A stretch of DNA of 64,000 nt from positions 1 to 64,000 of the forward strand of contig NZ_JAJUBB010000022.1 in assembly GCF_028683135.1 (NCBI RefSeq), written 5' to 3'. Below, one piece after another: positions 1 to 9,151 of this stretch. Origin of the DNA: Enterovibrio qingdaonensis. Its GTDB lineage: Bacteria; Pseudomonadota; Gammaproteobacteria; Enterobacterales; Vibrionaceae. The position numbers and the translations under genes are program-made. Under the pieces are notes generated by a model. That model was not told the origin of the DNA. It saw only the letters and a program-made list of their open reading frames with translations, and did no database searches. The stretch's first letter is position 1. Each line of letters begins with the position of its first letter.

Positions 1-906
1 TGCGATTGTTTTCTCTGGATAGTCAGGGGTTAGCCTTTCTATCTCCCATTTTGGATAGTCATAGCCATCAGTAATAGACATAATTCGTCTGATACTATCG
101 AATGCCGATTCTGCAGATTGTTTATCTGTAACGTGTAGCGAGAAAGGCGGCTGAGTGTATGCACCCAATATCTCCGTAAACATAGTATCCGAAATGACAC
201 CAGCATGCTCAGGACTGAGTACTAGTGAACGATAGGCTGACTTTGCCAGATAAAAGTTGACCATGTGAGCCCACCCTTTGGGCATCTCATAACCCATGGT
301 TGGGTTAATGTTATCGTCAAAAGGATTCCAACTATCACTCATTGGTGTAGCAACAAAGCATAAGTTAGGCGTCAAAGGATAGAGAATGTAGCTATCAGGA
401 AGTTCAATGAACCCTGTTTGTAAAACGGGATTATCAGATCTTACTAAATAGTCGTCGCTATGAGTTTTCAATAACAGCCAGTTTCTATAGGCTACAAAAT
501 TCAAATCGAGACACTCTTGGCAACCTACCCGATCACAATTTGGCTCTGATTTAACCCCTGTTAATTCAACCGACTTCTTTTCATATTCCATATAACTAGG
601 AGTGCGAACTAATTGGGACAAGATAAATTGTGCCCATAAAAAACGTTCACTTCGGCTAAGTTCATTGTAGTTAATAAGTTTTTCATAAATTGGAGCAACT
701 TTAGTTTCTAGCTCCTTGTCTAGGGCATTTTCAACAGCCCAAGTATACAAACCTCTCTTTCGACCCCACTGTTTTTTCCCTTTTGGCTCTTTTTTAACGG
801 TTCGTGAGAACTCACACCAAAAGTAAGATATAAAATTAGATTCATCAGCCCAGTATTTGTTACTAAACTTTGGTACATAATGAGACAGAGGTTTTTTCTT
901 TGCCAC
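1..906 (-). CDS. DUF4238-like protein, C-terminus cut off by window
   Basis: An open frame of 302 codons starts at a GTG (904-906, minus strand) and is still open at base 1, so the gene is partial. An in-frame TAA lies two codons upstream, and a GGAG sits 10 nt before the GTG, which fixes the start. The N-terminus reads LSHYVPKF, and further in are RSDNPV (residues 156-161) and YPLTPNL (176-182); these resemble the HYVP, SDNP and PLTP landmarks of DUF4238, a family of unknown function often found in accessory regions. A Cys pair cluster (residues about 124-132) is also visible. The gene is AT-rich compared with the rest of the window, suggesting horizontal acquisition. Family assignment is by motif memory, not by search. 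Confidence 0.72.
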   Translation of the reverse strand, partial: MAKKKPLSHYVPKFSNKYWADESNFISYFWCEFSRTVKKEPKGKKQWGRKRGLYTWAVENALDKELETKVAPIYEKLINYNELSRSERFLWAQFILSQLVRTPSYMEYEKKSVELTGVKSEPNCDRVGCQECLDLNFVAYRNWLLLKTHSDDYLVRSDNPVLQTGFIELPDSYILYPLTPNLCFVATPMSDSWNPFDDNINPTMGYEMPKGWAHMVNFYLAKSAYRSLVLSPEHAGVISDTMFTEILGAYTQPPFSLHVTDKQSAESAFDSIRRIMSITDGYDYPKWEIERLTPDYPEKTIA

Positions 907-947
907 TAGTTACTTACTCCAACAAATCGCATAACAGTGTATTAGAT

Positions 948-981
948 GACAAAATGTCCTGTTTAAACACGACATTTTGTC
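948..981. repeat. 34-bp nested palindrome upstream of the DUF4238 gene
   Basis: GACAAAATGTC (948-958) and its exact reverse complement GACATTTTGTC (971-981) flank TGTTTAAACA (960-969), itself a perfect palindrome on the same centre (964.5). Only the C/C pair at 959 and 970 is unpaired. Each outer arm is also quasi-palindromic (GACA-N3-TGTC). It lies 42-75 bp before the GTG start of the minus-strand gene, where an operator for an HTH dimer pair would sit. Operator function is inference. Confidence 0.6.
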
Positions 982-1197
982 TATCAATAACAATGCATTG
1001 TACCTTAATCGTTCATTACCGCTTGATTTCACGTCAATTTTTCTTCATTTAAGATATCGGTTTGTGAAAAAGCCCCAAAATGGCATTTTTCATCACTAAG
1101 TATTAGCTTCTTCGGTGCTGTAATTATCAACAGTTATAAAGCTTGGTTTGAAAAACAGACAGCAGGGTGCAGACTCATCCACCGTCGCCTCTTCCAT

Positions 1198-1905
1198 TCA
1201 TTCACTTTCCGCTCGACCTAGCAGCCGGAAATCCCATCGCTCAACATCATTGCTTTCAAGGCGTGCGTTCACTTTAGACATCCAACTGTTTGATAACTTA
1301 CGTTGCTGTTTTAACGTCAACAATCTGTCTTTGTTGAGCGGATCCCCAAAGAAAATGTCGCACGTTTCATGAAGTGTCATCGCATTCGGTTCTTGAGCAA
1401 TCAGTTCTAACGGTTCCGTTACGCTGACCATTCCGGGTTGGATAACACGATAAAGCCAACCGCACCGACTTATTTCCTGCATATCAACAGAAAACCCTTC
1501 GATACCCCAACGCTTGTTCAGTTTAAAACAGGGTGATCGAGGTTGGCTCACTTCAATAATTGCCTCTCCCCATTGATAGCGGTCTCCCAAACAAACGTTA
1601 TGCTCGGTCATGCCTTCCGCACTGATGTTCTCGCCCATCCCCGGGGCGACCCAATCAATGTCTTCGCCATATTTATCTCGCCAATACGTATAATGCTCTA
1701 ACGGGTATTGATGTAATGCCCGCTCTAAACCGCCGTGATGCCGCATATCCGCGCACTCATCACCATCTAGCCCTTCAAGTGATAGGTATACGCGGTCTGT
1801 AATGGGCGTCTTATTTATCGCGGTTTGAAACCCATAACACGGGTTTACTTTGCCTCGGTAAATGCCTTTTAGGGTGTGCTTGTTTTTCATATCAGCATAA
1901 TCCAT
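1198..1905 (-). CDS. yiiM: MOSC-domain protein YiiM
   Basis: 235 residues, close to the 224 of Escherichia coli YiiM, a molybdenum-cofactor sulfurase C-terminal (MOSC) domain protein that helps detoxify N-hydroxylated bases such as 6-hydroxylaminopurine. The MOSC core spans about residues 30-170, with the motif DMRHHGGLERALHQYP and the conserved SPCFKLN containing Cys126, the candidate cofactor ligand; a three-helix C-terminal extension follows. The ATG at 1905 has no good ribosome site, so the internal ATG at 1890 cannot be excluded. It stands alone between the AT-rich left edge and punR. Two moco genes (moeA, moeB) lie 31 kb away, not linked. Confidence 0.85.
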   Translation of the reverse strand: MDYADMKNKHTLKGIYRGKVNPCYGFQTAINKTPITDRVYLSLEGLDGDECADMRHHGGLERALHQYPLEHYTYWRDKYGEDIDWVAPGMGENISAEGMTEHNVCLGDRYQWGEAIIEVSQPRSPCFKLNKRWGIEGFSVDMQEISRCGWLYRVIQPGMVSVTEPLELIAQEPNAMTLHETCDIFFGDPLNKDRLLTLKQQRKLSNSWMSKVNARLESNDVERWDFRLLGRAESE

Positions 1906-2026
1906 TTACTGCGCATATTACTCGTTGCTGTGTTGCGAATAACATAGCATCGCTCATGTAAGGGTTTGCCACACGCCAAAGCGCCGTAATGCAACCTGGT
2001 TCTGCGGTGAAATCTTTCAATTGAGA

Positions 2027-2929
2027 CTACTCCAGCCACTCGCGATACGCGGTGTCTGCATCGCCTAAATAATCCAATATCCAGTTAATCGCTGGGTTTT
2101 CTTTGTCTGTGCGCCACGCAATACAACATGGGCTTTTTACTGGGGGCTCGATGAGCTCTTTTTCCACCAATTCACCCGATGCCAAATACGGTTCGGCCAT
2201 GTGCGAAGGCATGGCTCCTATGCCTAAGCCACTTCGAAAACACTGAATAGCACTGTGCCAATTCGGTACCGTTAAGCGGCGTTGGTTGTCCAGCAGCCAA
2301 GTGGCACGTTTAGGTAAAATTCGCGATGTATCCTCAAGACAGATGGCAGGATATGCCATCAATTGTTCTGTGCTGAGTGGCTCTGGTGCACTTGCCAGTG
2401 GGTGGTCTTTTGAAACCACAAACCGCCATGTAAGGATGCCCATATCACGGTAGCTGAGGTTACCGCTCACTGGCACGGCGGCCGTCGCACCGATAGCAAT
2501 ATCTGCACGGTCATACGCCAGTGCGTCCCAGACGCCGTTAAATACTTCCATCGTCAGTAGCAGCTCCACATCAGGAAACGCATCATAGAAGTCGCGCACC
2601 AAGGAGTCGACGCGGTCTTCACGCACTACGTTGTCCAACGCGAGAGAGACACTGCGCGTCCAACCATTCGCCACCCGCTGTGTCTGCTCTCTGATCTCAT
2701 CCATGCGTTTTATGAGCGCGCGCGCTTCTTTGACAAAAAACTCGCCTGCTGGCGTTAAACGGACAGCACGATGCAGTCGCTCAAATAAATTCACAGCAAG
2801 CTTTTCTTCCATTTGGCGAACGGTATAGCTCACTGCACTCGGTACTTTATGAAGCTCATCTGCTGCTGCGGAAAAGCTTCCCCTGCGAGCGACAGCATCA
2901 ACGACCTGAAGATCTTGATAAGAAAACAT
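2027..2929 (-). CDS. punR: LysR regulator PunR
   Basis: 300-residue LysR-type regulator: winged HTH at residues 1-60 (VVDAVARRGSFSAAADELH), effector-binding domain about 90-295. It matches Escherichia coli PunR (YdhB) along its length as I recall it, including FNGVWDAL, RDMGIL and DTSRILPKR. PunR activates the purine nucleoside transporter gene in response to adenosine, and here too the regulator is transcribed away from a PunC-like transporter, with 156 bp between start codons. That conserved pairing is the main support for the role. Identity as ortholog is inference without alignment. Confidence 0.85.
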   Translation of the reverse strand: MFSYQDLQVVDAVARRGSFSAAADELHKVPSAVSYTVRQMEEKLAVNLFERLHRAVRLTPAGEFFVKEARALIKRMDEIREQTQRVANGWTRSVSLALDNVVREDRVDSLVRDFYDAFPDVELLLTMEVFNGVWDALAYDRADIAIGATAAVPVSGNLSYRDMGILTWRFVVSKDHPLASAPEPLSTEQLMAYPAICLEDTSRILPKRATWLLDNQRRLTVPNWHSAIQCFRSGLGIGAMPSHMAEPYLASGELVEKELIEPPVKSPCCIAWRTDKENPAINWILDYLGDADTAYREWLE

Positions 2930-3085
2930 AATAAGCAGCCCTTCTATCGACGAAAAAACAACCTATTGTGGGTGCCTTATTCATCAAATCAAAATTTTTG
3001 AAAGCAGTTGACAAATATTAGCGTTTCACAGTGGTTTTCGCTAGATATACACTCCGCGACCTAGGTAAATGAACGGACAAGTAAA

Positions 3086-4297
3086 ATGAAAAATTCTGTT
3101 CCAATGACAACAATGGTTTGGTTCGCTGGCTTGAGCATGCTCGGTTTTCTGGCGACGGATATGTACCTGCCCGCGTTTGAAAGCATTCGTTTTGAAATGG
3201 GTACTACTCAGTCGATGATCGGCCTGTCTCTCACCGTATTCCTGTTGGGTATGGCGCTGGGTCAAATTGTCTATGGACCTCTTTCTGACCGCATCGGCCG
3301 TATCAAGGTATTGGTTGGCGGTATGGTGTTGTTCACTGTTGCAACGGCTGCTTGCTTCATGTCTAACAGCATCGAAACATTTTTGGCTGCACGTTTCGTG
3401 CAAGCATTGGGCGCGTGTAGTGCTTCTGTTATTTGGCAAGCAGTGGTTATTGACCGCTACGACAGCAAAACATCTCAGCGCGTATTTGCGACCATCATGC
3501 CTTTGGTTGCGCTATCTCCAGCACTGGCTCCACTTGCAGGTGCAGCGTTGGAAGCTCACTTTGGCTGGCGCAGCATTTTCATCGCACTGGTTGCTTTGGG
3601 TGTAATTCTGGCTGTTGCGACGCTACGTCAAACTGAAAGTGCGCCTGTTGCAAACACCGATGAGAAAGTTGGTGCAAAACTGGTTAGCGATTACAAGCAC
3701 ATCGTCAGCTCTCGCAAATTCATCGGCAACATGCTGGTATTCGCTGGCTGTTCTGCAGCGTTCTTCGCTTGGCTGACAGGTTCACCATTCGTGATGACAG
3801 CAATGGGCTACAGCGGTGCCGACATTGGCATGAGCTATGTTCCTCAGACTATCGCGTTTATCGTCGGTGGTTACAGCTGTCGCGCACTGCTAAACAAATA
3901 TGATGGTTCAGCTCTGCTGCCATGGTTTGTTGGTCTGTTTGTAGCAAGCGTTGTGTCGATTTTCGTGGTGTCTTGGCAGACAGACGTAACAAACATCTGG
4001 CCTGTTTTGATCCCATTCTGCTTCTTGGCAGTGGCAAACGGTGCGATTTACCCAATCGTGGTAAACAAAGCACTGGAAGAATTCAAAAGCTGTAGCGCAA
4101 CTGCTGCTGGTCTTCTGAACTTCCTGCAAACCATGATCTGTTTTGTTGCGAGCGGTGTGGTATCGGCACTGGCAATCCACGGTCTGCTGACAGTATCAGC
4201 TGTTATGATAGGTGCAGCAGCGGCAGTAGTGCTGGGTCTGGCCCTGAGCTGGAACGGTAACCGAGTTGCGATTGAAGAGAGCGCACAAGCAGCTTAA
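3086..4297 (+). CDS. punC: purine nucleoside MFS transporter PunC
   Basis: 403-residue major facilitator of the 12-helix Bcr/CflA drug-resistance subfamily. The N-terminus (GFLATDMYLPAFESI), the loop 2-3 signature GPLSDRIGRIKVL, and CSAAFFAWLTGSPF in helix 7 match Escherichia coli PunC (YdhC), an inner-membrane importer of adenosine and related purine nucleosides. It is read away from punR and is expected to be activated by it. An ATG at 3086 follows a weak GGACAAG. A strong terminator follows at 4312. No clear PurR box was found in the intergenic space, unlike in Escherichia coli. Confidence 0.85.
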   Translation: MKNSVPMTTMVWFAGLSMLGFLATDMYLPAFESIRFEMGTTQSMIGLSLTVFLLGMALGQIVYGPLSDRIGRIKVLVGGMVLFTVATAACFMSNSIETFLAARFVQALGACSASVIWQAVVIDRYDSKTSQRVFATIMPLVALSPALAPLAGAALEAHFGWRSIFIALVALGVILAVATLRQTESAPVANTDEKVGAKLVSDYKHIVSSRKFIGNMLVFAGCSAAFFAWLTGSPFVMTAMGYSGADIGMSYVPQTIAFIVGGYSCRALLNKYDGSALLPWFVGLFVASVVSIFVVSWQTDVTNIWPVLIPFCFLAVANGAIYPIVVNKALEEFKSCSATAAGLLNFLQTMICFVASGVVSALAIHGLLTVSAVMIGAAAAVVLGLALSWNGNRVAIEESAQAA

Positions 4298-4311
4298 GTT
4301 TCAATCAAGCT

Positions 4312-4348
4312 AAAAACACCGTCTGCGGTTTCGTAGGCGGTGTTTTTG
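4312..4348 (+). terminator. rho-independent terminator of punC
   Basis: AAAAACACCGTCTGC pairs with GTAGGCGGTGTTTTT around a short loop, and the T-run continues on the plus strand. It sits 15 bp after the punC stop and also separates punC from the convergent LysR gene. Confidence 0.85.
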
Positions 4349-4379
4349 TTTGTGCTTGCATCTTCGAACCTTTCGATCT

Positions 4380-5273
4380 CTATTCCCGCCACTCGCTAAA
4401 GTGATTCAGAAGATGGTCAATAGCTAGACGCGCTTTAAGCGGTAGGAAGCGGCGGTTTTGATACACCACCCAAGAGGTGATATTTTTCGTCCAAAATGGC
4501 GTTAAGATCGGAACCAGGCTTCCTTCAGCGAGCGATTGTTTGAAACTGCTTTTCGGCATATATCCAATACCCAACCCTGCTTTGCATGCATCAACAATGG
4601 CATTCGCGTTATTACACCGAAACCGACCTGATACTTTTACTGGTATCTCTCTACCCTCTTTTTCAAACATCCATGTATCGTTATTGGTCACTAAGCATGA
4701 GTGCTTTGTCAGTGCCTGAGGGTCGGTTGGCTCGCCGTTTTCCAATAGGTATTCCGTTGAGGCGACAGCCATAAGACTTCGATCTGCTAGCTTTCGCGCC
4801 ACTAAACCAGAATCTTGTAAGCGACCATAACGGATCGCGAAATCAAACCCATCTTCAACAAAGTTGACACGTCGACTACTAAAGTCCACCTCGACAGTAA
4901 GATCTGGATGACACTTTGCGAATTCTACTAATGCAGGAGCCACAAACTGCTCTGCGAATGAGCCAGCCATGCTGATTCTCAACGTTCCCTGCAAGTCGAA
5001 CTGTGTTCTTGTTACCAATTCGTTGGCTTGCGATAGCCCACTCACCAGCTCCTGACATTGCAGATAATATTGCTGCCCACTTTCCGTCAGCTTTACCGAA
5101 CGTGTAGAGCGCGCAAATAACGCGGTACCAAGCCGTTGTTCTAAGCGGGAAACTTGTCGCGATACGTGACTCACAGAACAATTCAGCCGGCGCGCTGCTT
5201 CGCTGAATCCTTTTGCATCTGCCACTGTCACGAACTCAACGATGCCTTCAAAACTGAGGGAGTGTTTGTTCAT
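4380..5273 (-). CDS. LysR-family transcriptional regulator
   Basis: LysR-type regulator with an N-terminal winged HTH (FVTVADAKGFSEAARRLNCSVSHVSRQVSRLE in the first 45 residues, quoted here only in part) and a substrate-binding domain with FAIRYGRLQDSG, typical of the CrgA/YafC-like group that pairs with a neighbouring enzyme gene. The frame is open to an ATG at 5294, but MNKHSLSFEG from 5273 is the natural LysR start (297 residues). It is divergent from the DJ-1/PfpI gene at 5403 and probably controls it. Inducer unknown. Confidence 0.85.
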   Translation of the reverse strand: MNKHSLSFEGIVEFVTVADAKGFSEAARRLNCSVSHVSRQVSRLEQRLGTALFARSTRSVKLTESGQQYYLQCQELVSGLSQANELVTRTQFDLQGTLRISMAGSFAEQFVAPALVEFAKCHPDLTVEVDFSSRRVNFVEDGFDFAIRYGRLQDSGLVARKLADRSLMAVASTEYLLENGEPTDPQALTKHSCLVTNNDTWMFEKEGREIPVKVSGRFRCNNANAIVDACKAGLGIGYMPKSSFKQSLAEGSLVPILTPFWTKNITSWVVYQNRRFLPLKARLAIDHLLNHFSEWRE

Positions 5274-5402
5274 TTCATTATTGCCATATAGCAAAGACGG
5301 TTTTCAATATTAGTGGATTATCACTCAATTAGCGAAAGTATAAAGTGTGCCCATCAAGCGATTCGATATCTAATTTATCGGCCACGTCAAAAGGATTACA
5401 GT

Positions 5403-6074
5403 ATGAAAAAGGTTCTGATCATTGTTACCAATCACGCTACGCTTGGCACGACCGAGAAAGCAAACGGCACTTACGCACCCGAATTAACTCACGCGTTGGA
5501 CGTTTTTCTGCAAGCAGGTTTTACTTATGACGTAGCCTCAATTAATGGTGGCGACGTGCCTTTTTACGGCGAAGACATGGAAGGCGATGAGGTGAACACC
5601 CGCGTCTTTAACAACGATGAATTCCAATCCCGCGTAAAAAATACAATTCCCGTCAACCAACTAAACCCTGACGATTATGATGCGATATTTTATCCGGGTG
5701 GTTTTGGCTTACTCTCTGATCTGGCAATGCATGCGCCGACTGCAAGCCTTGCAGCGAAGCTCTATGAAAATGGCGGCGTTGTAGGAGCGGTATGCCATGG
5801 CCCAGCAGCATTGCTGCCTATCACACTGAGTAATGGTCAGCCACTTATCGCAGACAAAACGGTCACTGCATTCACTCGTGAAGAAGAAATCGATTTCGGA
5901 ACCATCGATGATATTCCGTTCTTGCTCGAAGAATCTCTGGCACGCAAAGCAGCCAAATACAGCAAGATCCAACCTTGGGGAGTGCATGTGATTATCGATG
6001 GCAAGCTTGTGACAGGGCAAAATCCTGCGAGTGCGCATGGTGTGGGTGAGGCCATGGTGGAGCTGTTGAAGTAA
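5403..6074 (+). CDS. DJ-1/PfpI family protein (class I glutamine amidotransferase-like)
   Basis: 223 residues. AVCHGPAALL carries the nucleophile-elbow Cys131 next to His132, and Glu27 (YAPEL) is positioned as the conserved acidic partner, so the DJ-1/PfpI catalytic site looks intact. The size and the GTTEKANGTYAPELTHAL opening resemble the Hsp31-like glyoxalase III/chaperone branch rather than the short PfpI proteases. The start chosen (5403) has AAGGA 7 nt upstream; the frame is open 90 bases further up without a ribosome site. The divergent LysR gene is the likely regulator. Substrate not predictable; methylglyoxal is a family-based guess. Confidence 0.85.
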   Translation: MKKVLIIVTNHATLGTTEKANGTYAPELTHALDVFLQAGFTYDVASINGGDVPFYGEDMEGDEVNTRVFNNDEFQSRVKNTIPVNQLNPDDYDAIFYPGGFGLLSDLAMHAPTASLAAKLYENGGVVGAVCHGPAALLPITLSNGQPLIADKTVTAFTREEEIDFGTIDDIPFLLEESLARKAAKYSKIQPWGVHVIIDGKLVTGQNPASAHGVGEAMVELLK

Positions 6075-6102
6075 TCGCCCTGCATGAAAGGAAAGACGTA
6101 AA

Positions 6103-6148
6103 AGCGTCGGTGTTGAGCAATCCACTGCCACTCAACACTGACGTTTCC
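6103..6148 (+). terminator. hairpin after the DJ-1 gene
   Basis: CGTCGGTGTTGAG (6105-6117) pairs with CTCAACACTGACG (6131-6143), 13 bp with one G-T pair, followed by a short TTT. It sits between convergent genes and is a weak terminator by its tail. Confidence 0.5.
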
Positions 6149-6197
6149 CTACAAATCTGATTATGTCGGCGGTGACTTCCCGCCCCCAAAAAAGCAG

Positions 6198-7496
6198 TTA
6201 AACAAGCCCACCAAATTGAGAGAGGCGAGGAAAAATGGTGTTTACTCCCTGCTCACTCAAACCCAGCCACTTCACCATGTAAGCCGCATATTGTTCATGG
6301 CTAATTTTCGGAATTAAACGTCCGTCACCATTGTCATCAGGACCATTGCGTTTGAATGCCGGATATTCACCAATGCATTTTCCCCGTAAACCACCGCCAA
6401 AGATAAACTGTCCGCCTCCCCAGCCGTGATCTGTGCCTTTTCGTGAGTTGTCATGCAGTGTTCGCCCAAACTCAGACAAGGTACCGGTCATGACATGATC
6501 GGCTGTTCCGTCTTCTTCTAGGGCATGATAGAAACCCGCAACAGCCTCGGAGAATTCCTTCATCAGTTTGTCTTGTCTGCTGATTTGATTGTCATGTGTG
6601 TCGTAACCACCCACTGCAAGATAGAACACCTGTCGGTTGTGCCCAAACATAGGCGCGGCATCCATCATTTGTTTGATTGCCCGAAACTGGCGGCCCAAGT
6701 TAGATTTTGGAATGCGATTGTCCAGCGGATAACTGGACACGACTTTCGCCATCTGTTTTTGCGCAGTAATCGCTTCGGCGACGACGTTCGCGTAGCTTTT
6801 GGCTAGCGGGGAAGTGTATGACGCACCAGCAATGGCTTGATAGGTATGTCGCATTGCGGGGCTGGTTAACCCTTTCAGTGACTGGAACCCATTTTTATTC
6901 ACGTACATAGTACGATTGCTGTGGCCATCCAGCAGCGAGTTTGCGCCAGTGAAAAAGCTCGATGGCATGCCTCCCATCTCATCCATCAGCACATCCGCTG
7001 TCATGCCCAGCCAACCTGCTTTGCTGTATGTTTCACCCAGCCAACTGTGCTGCCATGCTTCTTGCTGTTTGTTGTGCGCAAACAGATTCGGCGGCAGCAG
7101 TGCCTTACCTGACTCAATATCTAATGGGGTGATTGGCGCAATCATCGGCCCGACATTTAAAACCAGACTCGCTTTTCCCTGTTGGAAAAGTGGCAGTAAT
7201 GGCTTTAATGATTGATGCAGCCCCAACGCAATGCCCTGGCTGTCGCGCATGCCTGTCTTAAGTAAACGCGCTTTTGGCACCGCCAATTTTTGACGGCTAT
7301 TGGCGTAGTCTTGGTGATGTTCAGTATTTAAAGGAACGACTTGATGAAAAAAATCATTGCCCCCTTTGAGAAACACACAAACTAGGGCTCTGTAGTCTTC
7401 CGCTTCGCTGGCATAAGCACTAAAGCTTGCAGGCACTAACGCCGCAGTGCTCGTCGCGCCCATTGCTGTCATAAACTGGCGTCTGCTCAATGTCAT
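6198..7496 (-). CDS. Tat-exported DUF1501 protein
   Basis: 432 residues. The N-terminus MTLSRRQFM is a twin-arginine signal, followed by a hydrophobic stretch and a likely cut after SAYA near residue 29, so the folded protein should be exported by Tat. DUF1501 proteins belong to the alkaline phosphatase/sulfatase superfold; GGNDFFHQVVP, GYDTHDNQ and TDHGWGGGQFIFGG are visible family landmarks. The start overlaps the stop of the upstream DUF1800 gene by 4 bp (ATGA), so the two are translationally coupled. This DUF1800-DUF1501 pairing is widespread in bacteria but its function is not established. Confidence 0.88.
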   Translation of the reverse strand: MTLSRRQFMTAMGATSTAALVPASFSAYASEAEDYRALVCVFLKGGNDFFHQVVPLNTEHHQDYANSRQKLAVPKARLLKTGMRDSQGIALGLHQSLKPLLPLFQQGKASLVLNVGPMIAPITPLDIESGKALLPPNLFAHNKQQEAWQHSWLGETYSKAGWLGMTADVLMDEMGGMPSSFFTGANSLLDGHSNRTMYVNKNGFQSLKGLTSPAMRHTYQAIAGASYTSPLAKSYANVVAEAITAQKQMAKVVSSYPLDNRIPKSNLGRQFRAIKQMMDAAPMFGHNRQVFYLAVGGYDTHDNQISRQDKLMKEFSEAVAGFYHALEEDGTADHVMTGTLSEFGRTLHDNSRKGTDHGWGGGQFIFGGGLRGKCIGEYPAFKRNGPDDNGDGRLIPKISHEQYAAYMVKWLGLSEQGVNTIFPRLSQFGGLV

Positions 7497-9040
7497 GCGC
7501 GATTCTCCATCACATGAAAGTAGGGAGAAGACAAGGCGATAAACAACAGTCTTTGAACTGACTTTCCTGCAACCTGCTTAACGCTGTTATGTTGCTCTGT
7601 CAGATGGTGTTTCAAATCGGATGGCATCTGTGCGTTAAAAAATCGTGCTGAGACTTCATGAATAAAACCGGTTATATCACCGTTCACGAGATGATTTTTC
7701 AACGACTCCACATCAACATAGAGCTGTTTTTTGTTGGGTGTTTTTGGCCCTTGCAAGTTCAATCGAGTAAGCGCGAATATCTGATTGTGAACATAAATGA
7801 CATGCGACCAATCGATGATCTCCATCTCGGGAGCCACTAATCCTTGGTTACTCACAACGCCTTGCGGCGCGTAATCAGGCTGATAGAAATTAAAAACGGA
7901 CGGTGAACCCAATGGGTATTGATTGCACGTACGGAGGTACACCAAGTCTGTCCCCACTAACGGACTGTTTCCGCCAGGTTTTGCATTCAACGCACGGTAT
8001 ATATACACCAGAGAAAGCCACGGTTCGCGCGCTTTACTGATTTGAGGTGGCAGCTTTGAAAACGCATCGTTGTCAGACAAGATCGCCCAAAACACGGCTT
8101 TCATGTCACCGCGAACGCCCTTTCCATTGTCCACAAACACTGAGGCGACACGTTTTACATAGTCAGGAGAGGGGTTTGACGTCACCAACTTTTGGATAAG
8201 GTTTTTACACAGATTCGGCGGCGTCGACGGGTGCTGGCTCAATATCTCCATGACCTTATCCATTTCTTCTTCCGCAGCGACATTCGCCGGAAATCGATGA
8301 CCCAGAATGTGCTTTTCCCCGCGGTCATGAAACGATTCGTTAGTCGTCATCGGGTCAACGAGCTTTTTATCTTTGCTGACCCAACCAGTGAAAACCCGGG
8401 CGAGCTCCTGAATGTCTTTTTCGGAATAACAAGGCTTGGGCACCCCATCAGCATCCAAGACATAACTGCCATCCAGATTGCGTTCGTTGAGACCCACCGA
8501 GAACAATTGCATGATTTCACGGGCGTAGTTCTCGTCAGGTTTCCGCCCTGTCTCATCACCTTTTTTGTTATCTACCATGGTGAGGTAATGCCCCATCACA
8601 GATGAGGTCGACACCGCCTTCAGTAACGTTTTGTAATGACTAAAGGCATTGAGACAGAGCAGGTCGTTATAGGCAGCGAGGGCTTCTGCGTGTTTGCTTA
8701 AGGTGGCATCCTTATCCGAAGCGACGAAGATTTGGCTCAATACGTAACCTACCCGCTGCCGCAGCTGATCGTTTCCGTATAACGCAATGTCGAGCCAAGC
8801 CCGGATCCGCGACGAACGGGAAGGAATTTTCCCTTTATCTAATGCCTCAAACTGTCTCAGGATTTGCATACGGTGGGAACTTTGGGGAAGTGCGATTTGA
8901 GCGTCGAACCACGCTTTTGCGCTTTGGTTGATGAGCTTATCCGGCTCGTCCATTTTTGGGCCAAATGTTGTTAGGTCTAACCATCGAGAAGCGCGAGAAA
9001 ACGTCGAGAGTTGCAAAGAGTCTGTGTCTGTCGATGTCAT
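7493..9040 (-). CDS. DUF1800 family protein
   Basis: 515 residues, DUF1800 (PF08811-type) over most of its length. The landmark segment ENYAREIMQLFSVGL (about residue 172) is seen after GHYLTMVDN, and SKDKKLVDP and HFHDRGEKHILG-like motifs follow. No obvious signal peptide at the N-terminus, unlike its partner; it may travel with or mature the exported DUF1501 protein, which is inference. First gene of a two-gene unit with DUF1501; a penicillin-acylase gene lies 112 bp upstream on the same strand and may share transcription. Confidence 0.88.
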   Translation of the reverse strand: MTSTDTDSLQLSTFSRASRWLDLTTFGPKMDEPDKLINQSAKAWFDAQIALPQSSHRMQILRQFEALDKGKIPSRSSRIRAWLDIALYGNDQLRQRVGYVLSQIFVASDKDATLSKHAEALAAYNDLLCLNAFSHYKTLLKAVSTSSVMGHYLTMVDNKKGDETGRKPDENYAREIMQLFSVGLNERNLDGSYVLDADGVPKPCYSEKDIQELARVFTGWVSKDKKLVDPMTTNESFHDRGEKHILGHRFPANVAAEEEMDKVMEILSQHPSTPPNLCKNLIQKLVTSNPSPDYVKRVASVFVDNGKGVRGDMKAVFWAILSDNDAFSKLPPQISKAREPWLSLVYIYRALNAKPGGNSPLVGTDLVYLRTCNQYPLGSPSVFNFYQPDYAPQGVVSNQGLVAPEMEIIDWSHVIYVHNQIFALTRLNLQGPKTPNKKQLYVDVESLKNHLVNGDITGFIHEVSARFFNAQMPSDLKHHLTEQHNSVKQVAGKSVQRLLFIALSSPYFHVMENRA

Positions 9041-9151
9041 AACCGCGCCCCAAATATAAAAGACATTGGGAGTGACAACTCACTCCCAACAACCTTCTCA
9101 TTTTAATGCGAGTCACACATCAACGCGAATTCGATGACAGCACCAAGGTGT

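Noticed and set aside
1148-1372. 74-codon plus-strand frame over the yiiM end
   Set aside because: Ser/Arg-rich antisense shadow without ribosome site.
3008-3049. TTGACA with GATATA as a sigma-70 promoter of punC
   Set aside because: The spacing of about 30 bp is far too long; no better -10 was found at 16-18 bp.
3041-3439. 132-codon minus-strand frame at the start of punC
   Set aside because: Covers the punC N-terminus and promoter on the other strand, with His/Arg/Gln-rich shadow composition.
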